In this document: positions 36,135 through 44,516 of the stretch, one piece after another
How the letters are laid out: each line of letters opens with the position of its first letter
How positions within the stretch are numbered: the stretch's first letter is position 1
Source: JAFGJQ01 sp964586145
GTDB taxonomy: Bacteria; Planctomycetota; Phycisphaerae; UBA1845
Direction: 5' to 3'
Length of the DNA stretch: 64,000 nucleotides
Assembly (NCBI GenBank): GCA_964586145.1
Contig: CAZPHH010000005.1
Coordinates: 28,817 to 92,816, forward strand
Made by a program: the position numbers and the translations under genes
The notes under the pieces: generated by a model
Told to the model about the DNA's origin: nothing
The model's database searches: none
Seen by the model: the letters and a program-made list of their open reading frames with translations, nothing else

Positions 36135-37373
36135 ATGCAAGCGCTGATCTTTGACATCGGTCCCGTCCGCTGGCTGGCCTGCAAAGCCCTGGGCCGGTTC
36201 ACGCCCGCTGCGTATTGGGGCCGACTGGCCGGCCTGCAACTGCGCGAGCTGCCCGTGCCCGAGCTGCCCGGTCCCGACTGGGTCCGTCTGCGTACCAGGC
36301 TCGGCGGCATCTGCGGCACGGACCTGGCCCTGGTGTTCCTTCGCCACCATCCGGCCACCGTCCTGCGATCCCTCAACAGCTTCCCGGCCGTGCTGGGGCA
36401 CGAGAACGTGGCCGTAGTCGACGCCGTCGGCCCGGAGGCGTCCGAATGGCCGATCGGCCGAAGGGTGTGCGTCGAGTCGTCGCTTTCATGCATCCCGCGA
36501 GGCATCGACCCTCCCTGCCGTCCATGCCGGGAGGGACTGTTCTGCCTGTGTGAGCATTTCCTGGACGGCCGCCTGGCCCCGGGATTGATGATCGGCACGA
36601 ACCGGCAGACCTCCGGCTCGTGGGCGCCGTGCTTCGTCGCGCACAAGTCGCAGCTTCACGCCGTGCCGGAAGCCCTTACGGATGAGCAGGCCGTTCTGGT
36701 CGATCCCCTCGCGAGCGCCCTGCACGGCGTACTGCGCCGGCCGCCGGAAGCCAGCGAACGAGTCCTGATTGTCGGCGGCGGAATCATCGGCCTGACCGCG
36801 CTGAGCTGCATCCGCACCCGCCCGGCAGCTTGCCACGTGACCATCGCCCTGCGTCACCGCTACCAGGAGACGCTCGCCCTCGATCGTGGTGCGGACGATG
36901 TGATTCTCTGGCCTCGGTCGGCCGGCGACGCCCGTCGCTACGACGACATCGCCGCCCGGGTGAGGGGCCGGCGCGTTCCGGCTGCGTTCGGCAACCAGAT
37001 GCTTCTGGGCGGTTACGACGTGGTGTACGACTGCATCGGCACCGGACGGAGCCTGACCGACGCCCTGAAGTTCGCCCGGGCCCGCGGCACCGTCGTCGAG
37101 CTGGGCACGTCCCAGATCAGCGTGGTGGATACGACGCCCTTGTGGCTCAGCGAAGTGACCGTCGTGGGCAGCTACGGGCGGCAGATGGAGCAGGCGGACG
37201 GGCCGCCCCGGCACACGTACGAACTGGTTTTCGATTGGATCGCGTCCGGCCGGCTCCGAACCGACGGCCTGCTGACCCACACATTTGCGCTCCGCGAGTA
37301 CCGGACCGCCTTCGCCACGCTCACCCGCCGGGCCGCGACCCACCCCGTCAAGGTCGCCTTCCGCCACGACTGA
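36135..37373 (+). CDS. Zinc-dependent medium-chain alcohol dehydrogenase family protein
   Basis: Oxidoreductase of 412 residues (MDR superfamily, threonine/sorbitol dehydrogenase-like). GGICGTDL carries the first catalytic zinc Cys and GHENV the His/Glu. A Cys-rich lobe, PPCRPCREGLFCLC, fits the structural zinc site. VLIVGGGIIGLTAL is the nucleotide-binding Rossmann motif. It is longer than typical (about 350) because of an N-terminal extension of about 40 residues. The substrate cannot be predicted. It is probably co-transcribed with the CPBP protease gene 14 bp upstream. Confidence 0.82.
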   Translation: MQALIFDIGPVRWLACKALGRFTPAAYWGRLAGLQLRELPVPELPGPDWVRLRTRLGGICGTDLALVFLRHHPATVLRSLNSFPAVLGHENVAVVDAVGPEASEWPIGRRVCVESSLSCIPRGIDPPCRPCREGLFCLCEHFLDGRLAPGLMIGTNRQTSGSWAPCFVAHKSQLHAVPEALTDEQAVLVDPLASALHGVLRRPPEASERVLIVGGGIIGLTALSCIRTRPAACHVTIALRHRYQETLALDRGADDVILWPRSAGDARRYDDIAARVRGRRVPAAFGNQMLLGGYDVVYDCIGTGRSLTDALKFARARGTVVELGTSQISVVDTTPLWLSEVTVVGSYGRQMEQADGPPRHTYELVFDWIASGRLRTDGLLTHTFALREYRTAFATLTRRAATHPVKVAFRHD

Positions 37374-37474
37374 CACGCCTGGTCACGCACCCGCTTTGTG
37401 CGGGCGCGGCAGTCGGAGGCAGAGAATCGCGGGCGTGGGAGCCGAGACGGTTCGCACGGCGGATCGTACCGGGG

Positions 37475-39142
37475 CTAGTCTTCGGATGCGGGCAGGGGTT
37501 GGCTCTGCGCCAGGCGGTCGGGCAGGCCGGCGATGACTTCGGCGGTCAGCCGGTCGGCGGCGTCCAACCGTTCTGTCGCAAGGGCCCGGCCGGCCTCGTC
37601 CGCGGCTTTCTGCAGGTTCGCCAGACCGAACGGCTTCAAGCCGCTGTAGTACTCGGCATAACCCAGCAGGAAGCGCAGGCGGTAGTTCTCCTGCTGCTCC
37701 AGCCGGCGTTCCAGGTCGGCCCGCCGTATGTCCAGCAGGTTCGCGTCGGGGGCGAAGACGGCCAGATCCACGTCGTAGTAGGGCAGCATCTCGAACATCT
37801 GCAGACCCCGCGTCAAATGGAACACGGCCGACAAATAATCCCCGGCAAGGAGCAGGGTGTGCCCGTGCCCCAGTCGGATGAGCGGGTTGTGGCGGTCGAT
37901 CCGCGCCGCCGCGGCGTAGAGGTCGGCCGCGCGATAGAACTCACCGCGCCGGGCCTCCAGCTCGGCCGTCACGATCAGCCGGTTCACGCCCGATTCCACG
38001 TCGCCCGCGTACGTCCGCAGCGTGGTTCCGACGAGGGCGCGGGCCCGTTCCGTCGCCGCCTCCACGTCGGCCGAGATCACACCTTCCACGGTCCCCATCT
38101 CACGAACGCGCTCCAGCCACTCTGCCGCGCCCACGAAATCCGCATAGGCACTGAGTCCGGTTGGGGTGAAGGGCCGGGCGGGGTCCGTTTCCGACCCCTC
38201 GTCGGCGGAGGCAGGCGGGACCGTCGACGGCACAATGGGTACGGCCGCGATGCTGGGCTGCAGCGGGTCCATCCGCTCCCCCATGAAGCCGGTCTCACCG
38301 AAGATGCGAGGGGCCAGCTCCGACGCGCCGAGAAGGTCGCGATCCGCCCCCAGCAGGCTTGGGGCCGCGGGCAGCCGGATCTGCGTGTCCTCGCGCTGCC
38401 AGGTTCCCGGCAGCCCGGAGTCCAGCCGAGGCGACAGCAGGCCCGGTGTTTCCGGCGTCGCCGCAAGCTGCTGCAGCGCCGACTGGGCGAACAGCGGGCT
38501 GTGGGTCAGCGGCGCGGCGCTCATTCCTTCCCTGGGTTCCAATGGGTTGAGCGGGACGGAGGAGTACGGGTTGAACGTCGAAGACGGCCACGGATACGTA
38601 TCCAGCGGCGGGGAACTCAGACTGTACATGTCTGTTCCGGCGAACGGCAGCGGGTCGCCCATCCGGGTCCCCAGGCCGCGCGTGGCGCTCCCGTAGAGGG
38701 ACGTCGTCCGGGGAATGGACGAGCCGGGCGCGTTCAGACCGCGACCGATGGCCCCGGCGCCCAGGACCGTCTGCGAGCGGTCATAGTACGGCGAGAAGCT
38801 GTAGTTGGTCCGTCCGGCCAGCACATCCTGCACGGAGATCGCGTCCGCCTGAAAGGAGCCGATCCCCCCGGACGGCATGGACGTGAACAGGCTGCTCGGG
38901 TCCCGGATCGGGGAGAAGCCACGAAACTGCCGGCCGCCGGAGACGTTGCCGGTTACGAACAGGTTCGCCGCGTTGAAGTTAAACGTGGGGGTCGCGGGGT
39001 TGATCCCTCCGGAGCCGATCTGGTTGCTGGCGTCGATCGCGTTGCCCGTGAGCGGACGGACCTGCTGCCCGGCCGCCGGCCCCGACAGACTGATCACCAG
39101 CCCCGCCATTGCACACCAGGCCGCGGTTCGGATTACGTTCAT
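37475..39142 (-). CDS. Large secreted protein of unknown function with TPR-like C-terminus
   Basis: Exported protein of 555 residues that I do not recognise by name. The signal peptide (AAWCAMAGLVISLSGPAAG) is followed by a Gly/Asn/Ser/Pro-rich region at about 25-330 with motifs such as GSGGINPATPTFNFNAANL and GNVSGGRQFRG, which resemble a planctomycete family of exported proteins. Residues about 370-550 are helical and include LYAAAARIDRHNPLIRLGHGHTLLLAGDY, suggestive of TPR-like pairs. The start has GGAGAGG upstream and a promoter. It is divergent to rnpA. Confidence 0.7.
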   Translation of the reverse strand: MNVIRTAAWCAMAGLVISLSGPAAGQQVRPLTGNAIDASNQIGSGGINPATPTFNFNAANLFVTGNVSGGRQFRGFSPIRDPSSLFTSMPSGGIGSFQADAISVQDVLAGRTNYSFSPYYDRSQTVLGAGAIGRGLNAPGSSIPRTTSLYGSATRGLGTRMGDPLPFAGTDMYSLSSPPLDTYPWPSSTFNPYSSVPLNPLEPREGMSAAPLTHSPLFAQSALQQLAATPETPGLLSPRLDSGLPGTWQREDTQIRLPAAPSLLGADRDLLGASELAPRIFGETGFMGERMDPLQPSIAAVPIVPSTVPPASADEGSETDPARPFTPTGLSAYADFVGAAEWLERVREMGTVEGVISADVEAATERARALVGTTLRTYAGDVESGVNRLIVTAELEARRGEFYRAADLYAAAARIDRHNPLIRLGHGHTLLLAGDYLSAVFHLTRGLQMFEMLPYYDVDLAVFAPDANLLDIRRADLERRLEQQENYRLRFLLGYAEYYSGLKPFGLANLQKAADEAGRALATERLDAADRLTAEVIAGLPDRLAQSQPLPASED

Positions 39143-39182
39143 GGCAGCCTCTCCGGGATACCCGATTCGGGACCCACTGTGT

Positions 39183-39212
39183 ATTATAGGCCCCGAGCCC
39201 GCGCTGCACCAA
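39183..39212 (-). promoter_or_regulatory. Predicted sigma70-type promoter of the 555-residue secreted protein
   Basis: Minus-strand TTGGTG, an 18-bp spacer and a consensus TATAAT lie about 40 bp before the start codon. Confidence 0.5.
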
Positions 39213-39293
39213 AGGCTTCTTTCGTGGCACGCACGCTCGTCGGGGGCCAAATGCGGGGGGGCGCCGGTCAAACCCGGCCCTATTGGCAGGATC

Positions 39294-39650
39294 ATGACAA
39301 GCCGAAGGACGTTCCCGAAGTGCAATCGGCTGAGCCGTCAGCGTGATTTTCAGCGTGTGCTCTCGGTACGCCGCCGGGCGGGAAACCGGCTGCTGGTCGT
39401 CTACGTGGCGCCGAACCAGTTGTCCTTTTCACGGATGGGGCTCCGGGCCGGCCGTGAGGTGGGCGGCGCGGTGACCCGCAACCGCCTCAAGCGCCTGGTC
39501 CGCGAGGCGTTTCGCCTGACGCGCGACCAGATCCCCGCCGGCCTGGACATCGTGTGCATCGTTCGCCCCGCCGACACGCCCACGCTCCAGCTCTACCTGG
39601 CCCATCTGCCGCGTCTGATTCGAGCGGCGGCACAAAAGCTGGAGGCATAG
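39294..39650 (+). CDS. rnpA: Ribonuclease P protein component
   Basis: Protein subunit of RNase P, 118 residues, which helps mature tRNA 5' ends. The signature RNRLKRLVREAFR at about 63-75 and the N-terminal LSRQRDFQRVL are typical. The usual partner rpmH (L34) is not seen in the 150 bp before it, and yidD/yidC do not follow, so the classical rpmH-rnpA-yidC cluster is broken up here. The start at 39294 is the first plausible ATG before the conserved region; the frame itself is open much further upstream. Confidence 0.9.
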   Translation: MTSRRTFPKCNRLSRQRDFQRVLSVRRRAGNRLLVVYVAPNQLSFSRMGLRAGREVGGAVTRNRLKRLVREAFRLTRDQIPAGLDIVCIVRPADTPTLQLYLAHLPRLIRAAAQKLEA

Positions 39651-39717
39651 CGTACGTCGCGGCCCCGCGGTCTCGTCGGGGCGCTTTCCGGAGCGTCACG
39701 CGCCATTCGCACGACTG

Positions 39718-41625
39718 CTACCGCGGGCAACGCACCCCCAGAATGAAGTCCGCCGAGCTGGGCGAGAAGGACGCCTTGACCCGGCCCGTGGAGACGATCA
39801 TCGGCACTCCGCCCACCTGGCGCTCCAGGCGCAACTCCACGAGCACCGACGTGGAGCCCGGCTCGAACGTGTCGCAATCCAGCAGAATGCCGTCGATGGA
39901 TTCGAAACTCACGCACACGTGGTAGACGCCGTTCGAGTCGATCGACGGCGATTCCAGCGGCTCGATCTCCACAGTCGGCCCGGAGACCAGCGGCACGGCG
40001 AAAAACCGCATCCGGTCGTCCTCCAGCGGCGCGTAGTTGGACAGCGTGTACTGGATGCAGTAGGGCGACCCCACGTCCACGACGCCCGGCTGCGCGGGTG
40101 CGGAAGTTGCACGGATGACGACCAGGACCGGTTCCACACACTGCTGATGCAGTTCATCGCAGAGGAGCCCGAGGTCGCACGGCGGGGAACCGGGGAAGCA
40201 CAACCCCATCTCGCAGAACTCCTCGCCGTTGCAGAAGACGCCGTCGTCGCACTCCTCCGACGTGCTGCAGGTGGACGTCACCGGCACGCAGCCGAGGGCC
40301 TCGCTGCACGTCTCGCCGAAGCTGCACGGCGGGAGCCCCGGATAGCATCGACCATCCGAGCAGCTTTCCAGCCCGTTGCAGAACAGGGAGTCCTGGCAGT
40401 CTTCGTCCGAGGTGCACTGTCCGCCCGAGGGAGGAGACGGCGGACTCACCCGCGCGACCACGCGAACCCGGCCCGCGGCCCGCGCCGTTCCGAACAGCTC
40501 GCCGTCATTGATGACCCCCAGAAGCGAATACGTGCCGACGGGGACGTTGCCGATGGCCAGCCGACCGGAATCCGCGCCCGGCCCGTTCCGCCCGGCGGCG
40601 ATGGGCGGCGAAACCTGAATGTCATCCGCGTTGAACGCCACACCGTCGCCGTCCAGATAGAACGTGATGTAGGCCGGCCCGTCGTCCTCGTCCGACCAGG
40701 CGACGGCCAGCGAGCTGTCCTGAAAGACGGTGATGTCCGTCGCGGGCTGGAGAATGGTCAGCGTCGGGGCCTCGTTGTCCGGGTCGGTGATCACGGAGAG
40801 GCGCCCGGGCGCAACCGCTTCCACGGCCACCACCCGGTCGCGGATGATGCCGACCACCTCGTACTCGCCCGGGCTGACGTTCTCGATGACCACCCGCAAT
40901 CGGTCGTTCACGCCGTCGGGGTCCTCCGCGATGATCGGCGCCAGCGGGATCGTCGACCCGCCCGGCTCGACCGACCGCAGCAGAAGTTGGATTCGGGCGT
41001 CGTCATCCGGATCGGCGTCTCGCCACACGAGAGTCACCACCGAGCCGAGCGGCACGGTCTGATCCTCCGCCGGTTCCAGGAACACCAGTTGCGGCGGGTC
41101 GTTGGCCCCCGGGGTGTCCTCCACGTCGTCATCATTGACCGGGGTCCCGTCGGGCAGGTCCTGTCCGGGGGAGGGCTCGTTCGGATCACCACCGATCTGG
41201 TACACCGCCTGGGTCCCGTCGCCGAAGTCCATGCCTTCGAAAAACTCGCCCTCGGGCAGCGGATTGCCGTCCTCGTCCACGCCCCCGGCGGTGAACCGGT
41301 CCGCGCGATCCGGCCCGATGACCAGAGACGTACTGGTCGGCGGCACACGAAGGAGCGTCAGATGCACCACGACGTCGTTCAGGAAGAAGCGTAACGTGAC
41401 GTCGGCCGACGTGGCGCTCAGGTTCCGCACCTGCACCCCGATGGCCGCCCCGCTGGCCACTGGCCGACCCGCCGAGGGCTCGGTGACCCCCGGGGCCGCG
41501 ACATCGCCGACGGATCGTCCGCCGTCACCCCCGAACAGGGCGGTCAAGCCCGCCCCGCCCGTGCAGCCGACCGTGACAACCCCGATCAGAACCAGAACGC
41601 CCAGAGTGTACGCAACGAGTTTCAT
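39718..41625 (-). CDS. Lipoprotein with Ig-like and Cys-rich repeat domains
   Basis: Predicted surface lipoprotein of 635 residues with unknown function. The lipobox is VTVGC at residues 17-21. Residues about 30-400 contain two or three beta-sandwich-like segments (for example FLEPAEDQTVPLGSVVTLVWRD and TILQPATDITVFQDSSLAVAW). Two tandem Cys-rich modules follow, with the pattern C-x4-DC-x4-FCNG-x-E-x-C-x3-xC-x-PG-x-PPC, and then a beta-rich C-terminal domain. The Cys spacing implies disulfides and an extracytoplasmic location. Similar modules occur in secreted myxobacterial and planctomycete proteins. It may bind polymers or mediate adhesion; this is inference. Confidence 0.7.
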   Translation of the reverse strand: MKLVAYTLGVLVLIGVVTVGCTGGAGLTALFGGDGGRSVGDVAAPGVTEPSAGRPVASGAAIGVQVRNLSATSADVTLRFFLNDVVVHLTLLRVPPTSTSLVIGPDRADRFTAGGVDEDGNPLPEGEFFEGMDFGDGTQAVYQIGGDPNEPSPGQDLPDGTPVNDDDVEDTPGANDPPQLVFLEPAEDQTVPLGSVVTLVWRDADPDDDARIQLLLRSVEPGGSTIPLAPIIAEDPDGVNDRLRVVIENVSPGEYEVVGIIRDRVVAVEAVAPGRLSVITDPDNEAPTLTILQPATDITVFQDSSLAVAWSDEDDGPAYITFYLDGDGVAFNADDIQVSPPIAAGRNGPGADSGRLAIGNVPVGTYSLLGVINDGELFGTARAAGRVRVVARVSPPSPPSGGQCTSDEDCQDSLFCNGLESCSDGRCYPGLPPCSFGETCSEALGCVPVTSTCSTSEECDDGVFCNGEEFCEMGLCFPGSPPCDLGLLCDELHQQCVEPVLVVIRATSAPAQPGVVDVGSPYCIQYTLSNYAPLEDDRMRFFAVPLVSGPTVEIEPLESPSIDSNGVYHVCVSFESIDGILLDCDTFEPGSTSVLVELRLERQVGGVPMIVSTGRVKASFSPSSADFILGVRCPR

Positions 41626-41868
41626 GACACATGCTCTCGGCGGGGGCATAACTTTCGTTTCGGATTGAAGATGAGACTGCGCCGGCCCGACCGTCGGCGC
41701 CGGGCGACCCCCACCCTGTCGCCCGTCCTCTTGACGGTATCACCGCGGTGGACCCACGTCAACGAGCACGGTCGATCCGAGCATGGAAGACGGGCCGGCG
41801 GCCCGGAACACCGCATGGTGATAGTGTTTTCGGACGTTCGCGGCCGGGGCGAGCGGCCGTCCGGGGTG

Positions 41869-42264
41869 TCAGCCGGGGGCCACCATCACGTGATGGCAAC
41901 GCGGGCAGGCGAAGTGCCGCCCGCCGTCCCGCACGGGCACCTGCATGGGGCCGCCGCAATCGGTGCAGAAGAGGACGCGATGCCCTGGAGTCGGCGTGAG
42001 TCGCCTGGTCGCGCCCTCGACCGGACGAGCCGGCGGAAGGTCATACACGGGCACGCGGCAGAGACCCTGGTGGAGCCGGGCCTCCGCGTTGGCGTTGCGG
42101 ACCATGCCCGGAACGATAAACAGGTCAACCAGCCACCCGATCCCGAACAGGCCGCCCGTCAGCAGCCATAGCAGGCCGCTCAGAATCCGGTTGCAGTAGA
42201 ACCGGTGAACGCCCAGGAGCCCCAGGAAGAACCACAGGATGTAGGCTACCGGTATCGAACGCAT
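41869..42264 (-). CDS. TM2-domain membrane protein with C-terminal zinc ribbon
   Basis: Protein of 131 residues. The N-terminal half is a TM2 domain: two membrane segments in AYILWFFLGLLGVHRFYC and LLWLLTGGLFGIGWLVDL, with the conserved GxHRFY and GxxWxxD motifs. The C-terminal half has two CxxC pairs (FCTDCGG and FACPRCHH), a zinc ribbon. The ATG at 42264 is chosen because AAGGAGA lies eight bases before it; a GTG at 42270 is too near that site. Function is unknown. It is divergent to cheX. Confidence 0.8.
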   Translation of the reverse strand: MRSIPVAYILWFFLGLLGVHRFYCNRILSGLLWLLTGGLFGIGWLVDLFIVPGMVRNANAEARLHQGLCRVPVYDLPPARPVEGATRRLTPTPGHRVLFCTDCGGPMQVPVRDGGRHFACPRCHHVMVAPG

Positions 42265-42550
42265 GGCCACGTCTCCTTGTCACGGTCGGCGAACGGCCTT
42301 CCTGAATGTATTTTCCGTCAGCCGGGGCCGATATTCGATGAGAAACAGGGCCCGAAATTGGAACGCCCGGGCGGCCCTGCTGCCGGGTGGCCGACGGTAC
42401 GGGGAATCATGGCATCGCCCGATGTTCTACGGTCGCTCGGGCGGCTGGACGATAAAGGAAGAAGCCCGCTTCGGGGGCGATTGGCGTGTCGTCTCAGGGG
42501 ACGCGAGTCCGCAAGGCACCTGCGCGAGCGGGAGGGCCGAATTGGCTGCC

Positions 42551-43048
42551 ATGAATGTACGATTCATCAATCCTTTCATCACCGCGGTTCAGCATGTCTT
42601 CACGACGATGCTGAAGACCGAGATCATCATCAGCAAGCCCTATCTCAAGTCCGAAGACGACCGGAACACGGACGTTTCCGCGATTATCGGGTTCACCGGC
42701 GGAGCGGTGGGCAGCGTAGCCCTTTGCTTTCCGATGCGGACCGCCGTCGCCACCGCCAGCAAGTTCGCCGGGGTGGAGTTGTCCAAGGACGACGCGGACT
42801 TCGCGGACGCGCTCGGCGAGTTGGCCAACATGGTGGCCGGACAGGCCAAGGCCAAACTCCACGGCCTGGACATCTCCGTATCCCTCCCGCGGGTAGTGGT
42901 GGGGGAGAAGCTCAACGTGCTGAACTCGAAGCAACAGCCTGTGTTGGGACTGCCCTGCGACAGCGCTCTCGGTCGCTTCGCGGTGGAAGTCACGATGAAG
43001 GTGGTCCAGGGCGCCGCGACGCCCGAGCCTGCCGCCGCCGCGTCCTGA
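42551..43048 (+). CDS. CheX-like chemotaxis phosphatase
   Basis: Protein of 165 residues of the CheC/CheX family, which dephosphorylates CheY-P or related response regulators. ALGELANMVAGQAK near residues 95-108 contains the E-x-x-N catalytic pair of CheX. The N-terminus FINPFITAVQHVFTTML is the usual opening helix. A C-terminal Ala/Pro tail is added. No other chemotaxis or flagellar gene is present, so it may act on a stand-alone regulator. The frame is open 96 codons upstream, but that part is not family-like. Confidence 0.8.
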   Translation: MNVRFINPFITAVQHVFTTMLKTEIIISKPYLKSEDDRNTDVSAIIGFTGGAVGSVALCFPMRTAVATASKFAGVELSKDDADFADALGELANMVAGQAKAKLHGLDISVSLPRVVVGEKLNVLNSKQQPVLGLPCDSALGRFAVEVTMKVVQGAATPEPAAAAS

Positions 43049-43075
43049 CCGGGCGGCCATCCGCAGATCGCCCGC

Positions 43076-43510
43076 TCAACGTCGCCGGACGTCCAGGCGG
43101 AGACGGTCGTGCGGACTGAGATACAAGCCCGCGCAGCAAAGCAGTACGTAGTTGAAATTGGCGGCGGCCGCGGCGTATTCGCGCAGCACCATCTGCCCGA
43201 ACGCCAGAGACACCATGAACGCAGACGCAAAGACCCAGCCGGCCTGCAGACGGATACCCGTGAGCAGCCACAGCACGATCAGGGCTTCGGCGAACGGCGT
43301 GACGTACCCGTGCGCCGTGACCAGCGGACCGGGCAGCCACGTGGTCGCAAACTGGGTCTGGAAGTAATGCACCGTTCCCTGCACGGACTGGAACCCGGCG
43401 GAGAATTTGGGCACCACCGCAGCCAGGAAGAGAGAGACGACCGCCAGCCGCAACACCAGCGCGGCCCACTGACACGCCGAAACAGGCAGGCAGGTTTCTT
43501 TCGGATTCAT
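43076..43510 (-). CDS. DoxX-like four-helix membrane protein
   Basis: Membrane protein of 144 residues with four predicted spans. ALVLRLAVVSLFLAAVVPKF and the later HGYVTPFAEALIVLWLLTG match the DoxX family pattern of a first helix ending in K and a second with P-x-x-E. DoxX proteins are linked to redox or sulfur metabolism, but roles vary. The start has AGGGA upstream. It is convergent with cheX. Confidence 0.65.
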   Translation of the reverse strand: MNPKETCLPVSACQWAALVLRLAVVSLFLAAVVPKFSAGFQSVQGTVHYFQTQFATTWLPGPLVTAHGYVTPFAEALIVLWLLTGIRLQAGWVFASAFMVSLAFGQMVLREYAAAAANFNYVLLCCAGLYLSPHDRLRLDVRRR

Positions 43511-43682
43511 GGATTTCCCTCAGTGAACTCGGACGTGTGTTCCTGGGCGATAAGGGTAGACGTAGGGGGCGGGTCTGGTCAAGCAGGCGCCCCGCCCCCG
43601 GGTTGGGGTGCGGGATGAACCCGGGCCCGACGCGGCCGCGGGGGGCAGCGCCCGGCCGCCCGGCCGTTCGGACAAATCCGGG

Positions 43683-43711
43683 TTTACTTGGCCGCCGGGC
43701 GGGGCTATACT
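43683..43711 (+). promoter_or_regulatory. Predicted sigma70-type promoter of infA
   Basis: TTTACT, a 17-bp spacer and TATACT give a leader of about 95 bases before infA. This is the only element I see in the 304-bp gap between the DoxX-like gene and infA. Confidence 0.5.
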
Positions 43712-43814
43712 GCCGGTTTCCCTGGCTTCGCGTGATGTGGGCAGGGCGCGACGACCCGTCGGCGGGCGGCAACGGAGACCCCCCGCGGCGGTGATCTGAC
43801 AGGATGAGGTGTGG

Positions 43815-44042
43815 ATGGCCACGGAGAGCATGACAGTTGAGGGCACGGTCATCAAGACGCTGCCCAACGCCCGCTTCCTCGTTGAGGTAAACCTCGGCGG
43901 GGAGAAGCACGAGGTGCTCGCTCACCTGTCCGGCAAAATGCGAAAGTACTACATCCGCATCACCCTGGGCGACAACGTGACCGTCGAGCTTTCGCCCTAC
44001 GATCTCACCAAGGGCCGCATCGTCTACCGCGGCAGACAGTAA
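43815..44042 (+). CDS. infA: Translation initiation factor IF-1
   Basis: IF-1 binds the ribosomal A site during initiation; 75 residues, an OB fold. VEGTVIKTLPNARF, VLAHLSGKMRK, DNVTVELSPYDLTKGRI and the final YR are textbook family segments. The ATG at 43815 is preferred to a GTG two codons upstream because it gives the usual N-terminus. It stands alone, outside a ribosomal protein cluster. Confidence 0.95.
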   Translation: MATESMTVEGTVIKTLPNARFLVEVNLGGEKHEVLAHLSGKMRKYYIRITLGDNVTVELSPYDLTKGRIVYRGRQ

Positions 44043-44143
44043 CGACCCCACGGCAAACAGATGGAACGCGCCGGTGCGACCGGAGTGTCACCCGCGGCGC
44101 CGCGTTCTTCGTCACCGCCGGATCTCGCTGCGGCCCGGGCGCG

Positions 44144-44485
44144 TCAGCGCCGGTAGATCAACCGGTTGTTCTCCCCGATGGAGGAAAACTCGACCGCCAT
44201 GCCGTCGGGGCAGCTCACCTGATTGTCTTCGCCCACAATCTCGACCTTGCCCACCCAGGCGCCGTCCTCCACGAACACGCGGTTGTCCTCGCCCATGATG
44301 GACAGCTTGGACACGTCCGAACCCGTCAGAATCCGGATGTCGTTGTCCTCCCCCTTGATGCCCACCGTGCCCTGGATCAACTGCTCGTGCCGCAAGCCCT
44401 CGCCGTCGATCGCGGTGTGCGAACAACCGGCCAGGACCGCACAGACAACGATCAGACCCGGTGCGGCAAACTTTCGAACCTGCAT
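44144..44485 (-). CDS. Small lipoprotein with GEDN repeats (DUF3060-like)
   Basis: Lipoprotein of 113 residues with lipobox LAGC. Four repeats of about 22 residues, each with G-E-(D/N)-N followed by a beta-strand (KGEDNDIRI, MGEDNRVFV, VGEDNQVSC, IGENNRLIY), suggest a short beta-solenoid as in DUF3060 proteins. The start has AGGAGG eight bases upstream. It is 31 bp after the TPR/HEAT gene on the same strand, so the two may form an operon. Function is unknown. Confidence 0.7.
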   Translation of the reverse strand: MQVRKFAAPGLIVVCAVLAGCSHTAIDGEGLRHEQLIQGTVGIKGEDNDIRILTGSDVSKLSIMGEDNRVFVEDGAWVGKVEIVGEDNQVSCPDGMAVEFSSIGENNRLIYRR

Positions 44486-44516
44486 GACGATGTCCTCCTG
44501 AAGAAGACGGCGGAGG

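Noticed and set aside
42300..42360. A GCCGATAT that resembles a flagellar sigma28 -10 box before cheX
   Set aside because: No matching -35 box at proper spacing and no other flagellar genes nearby.
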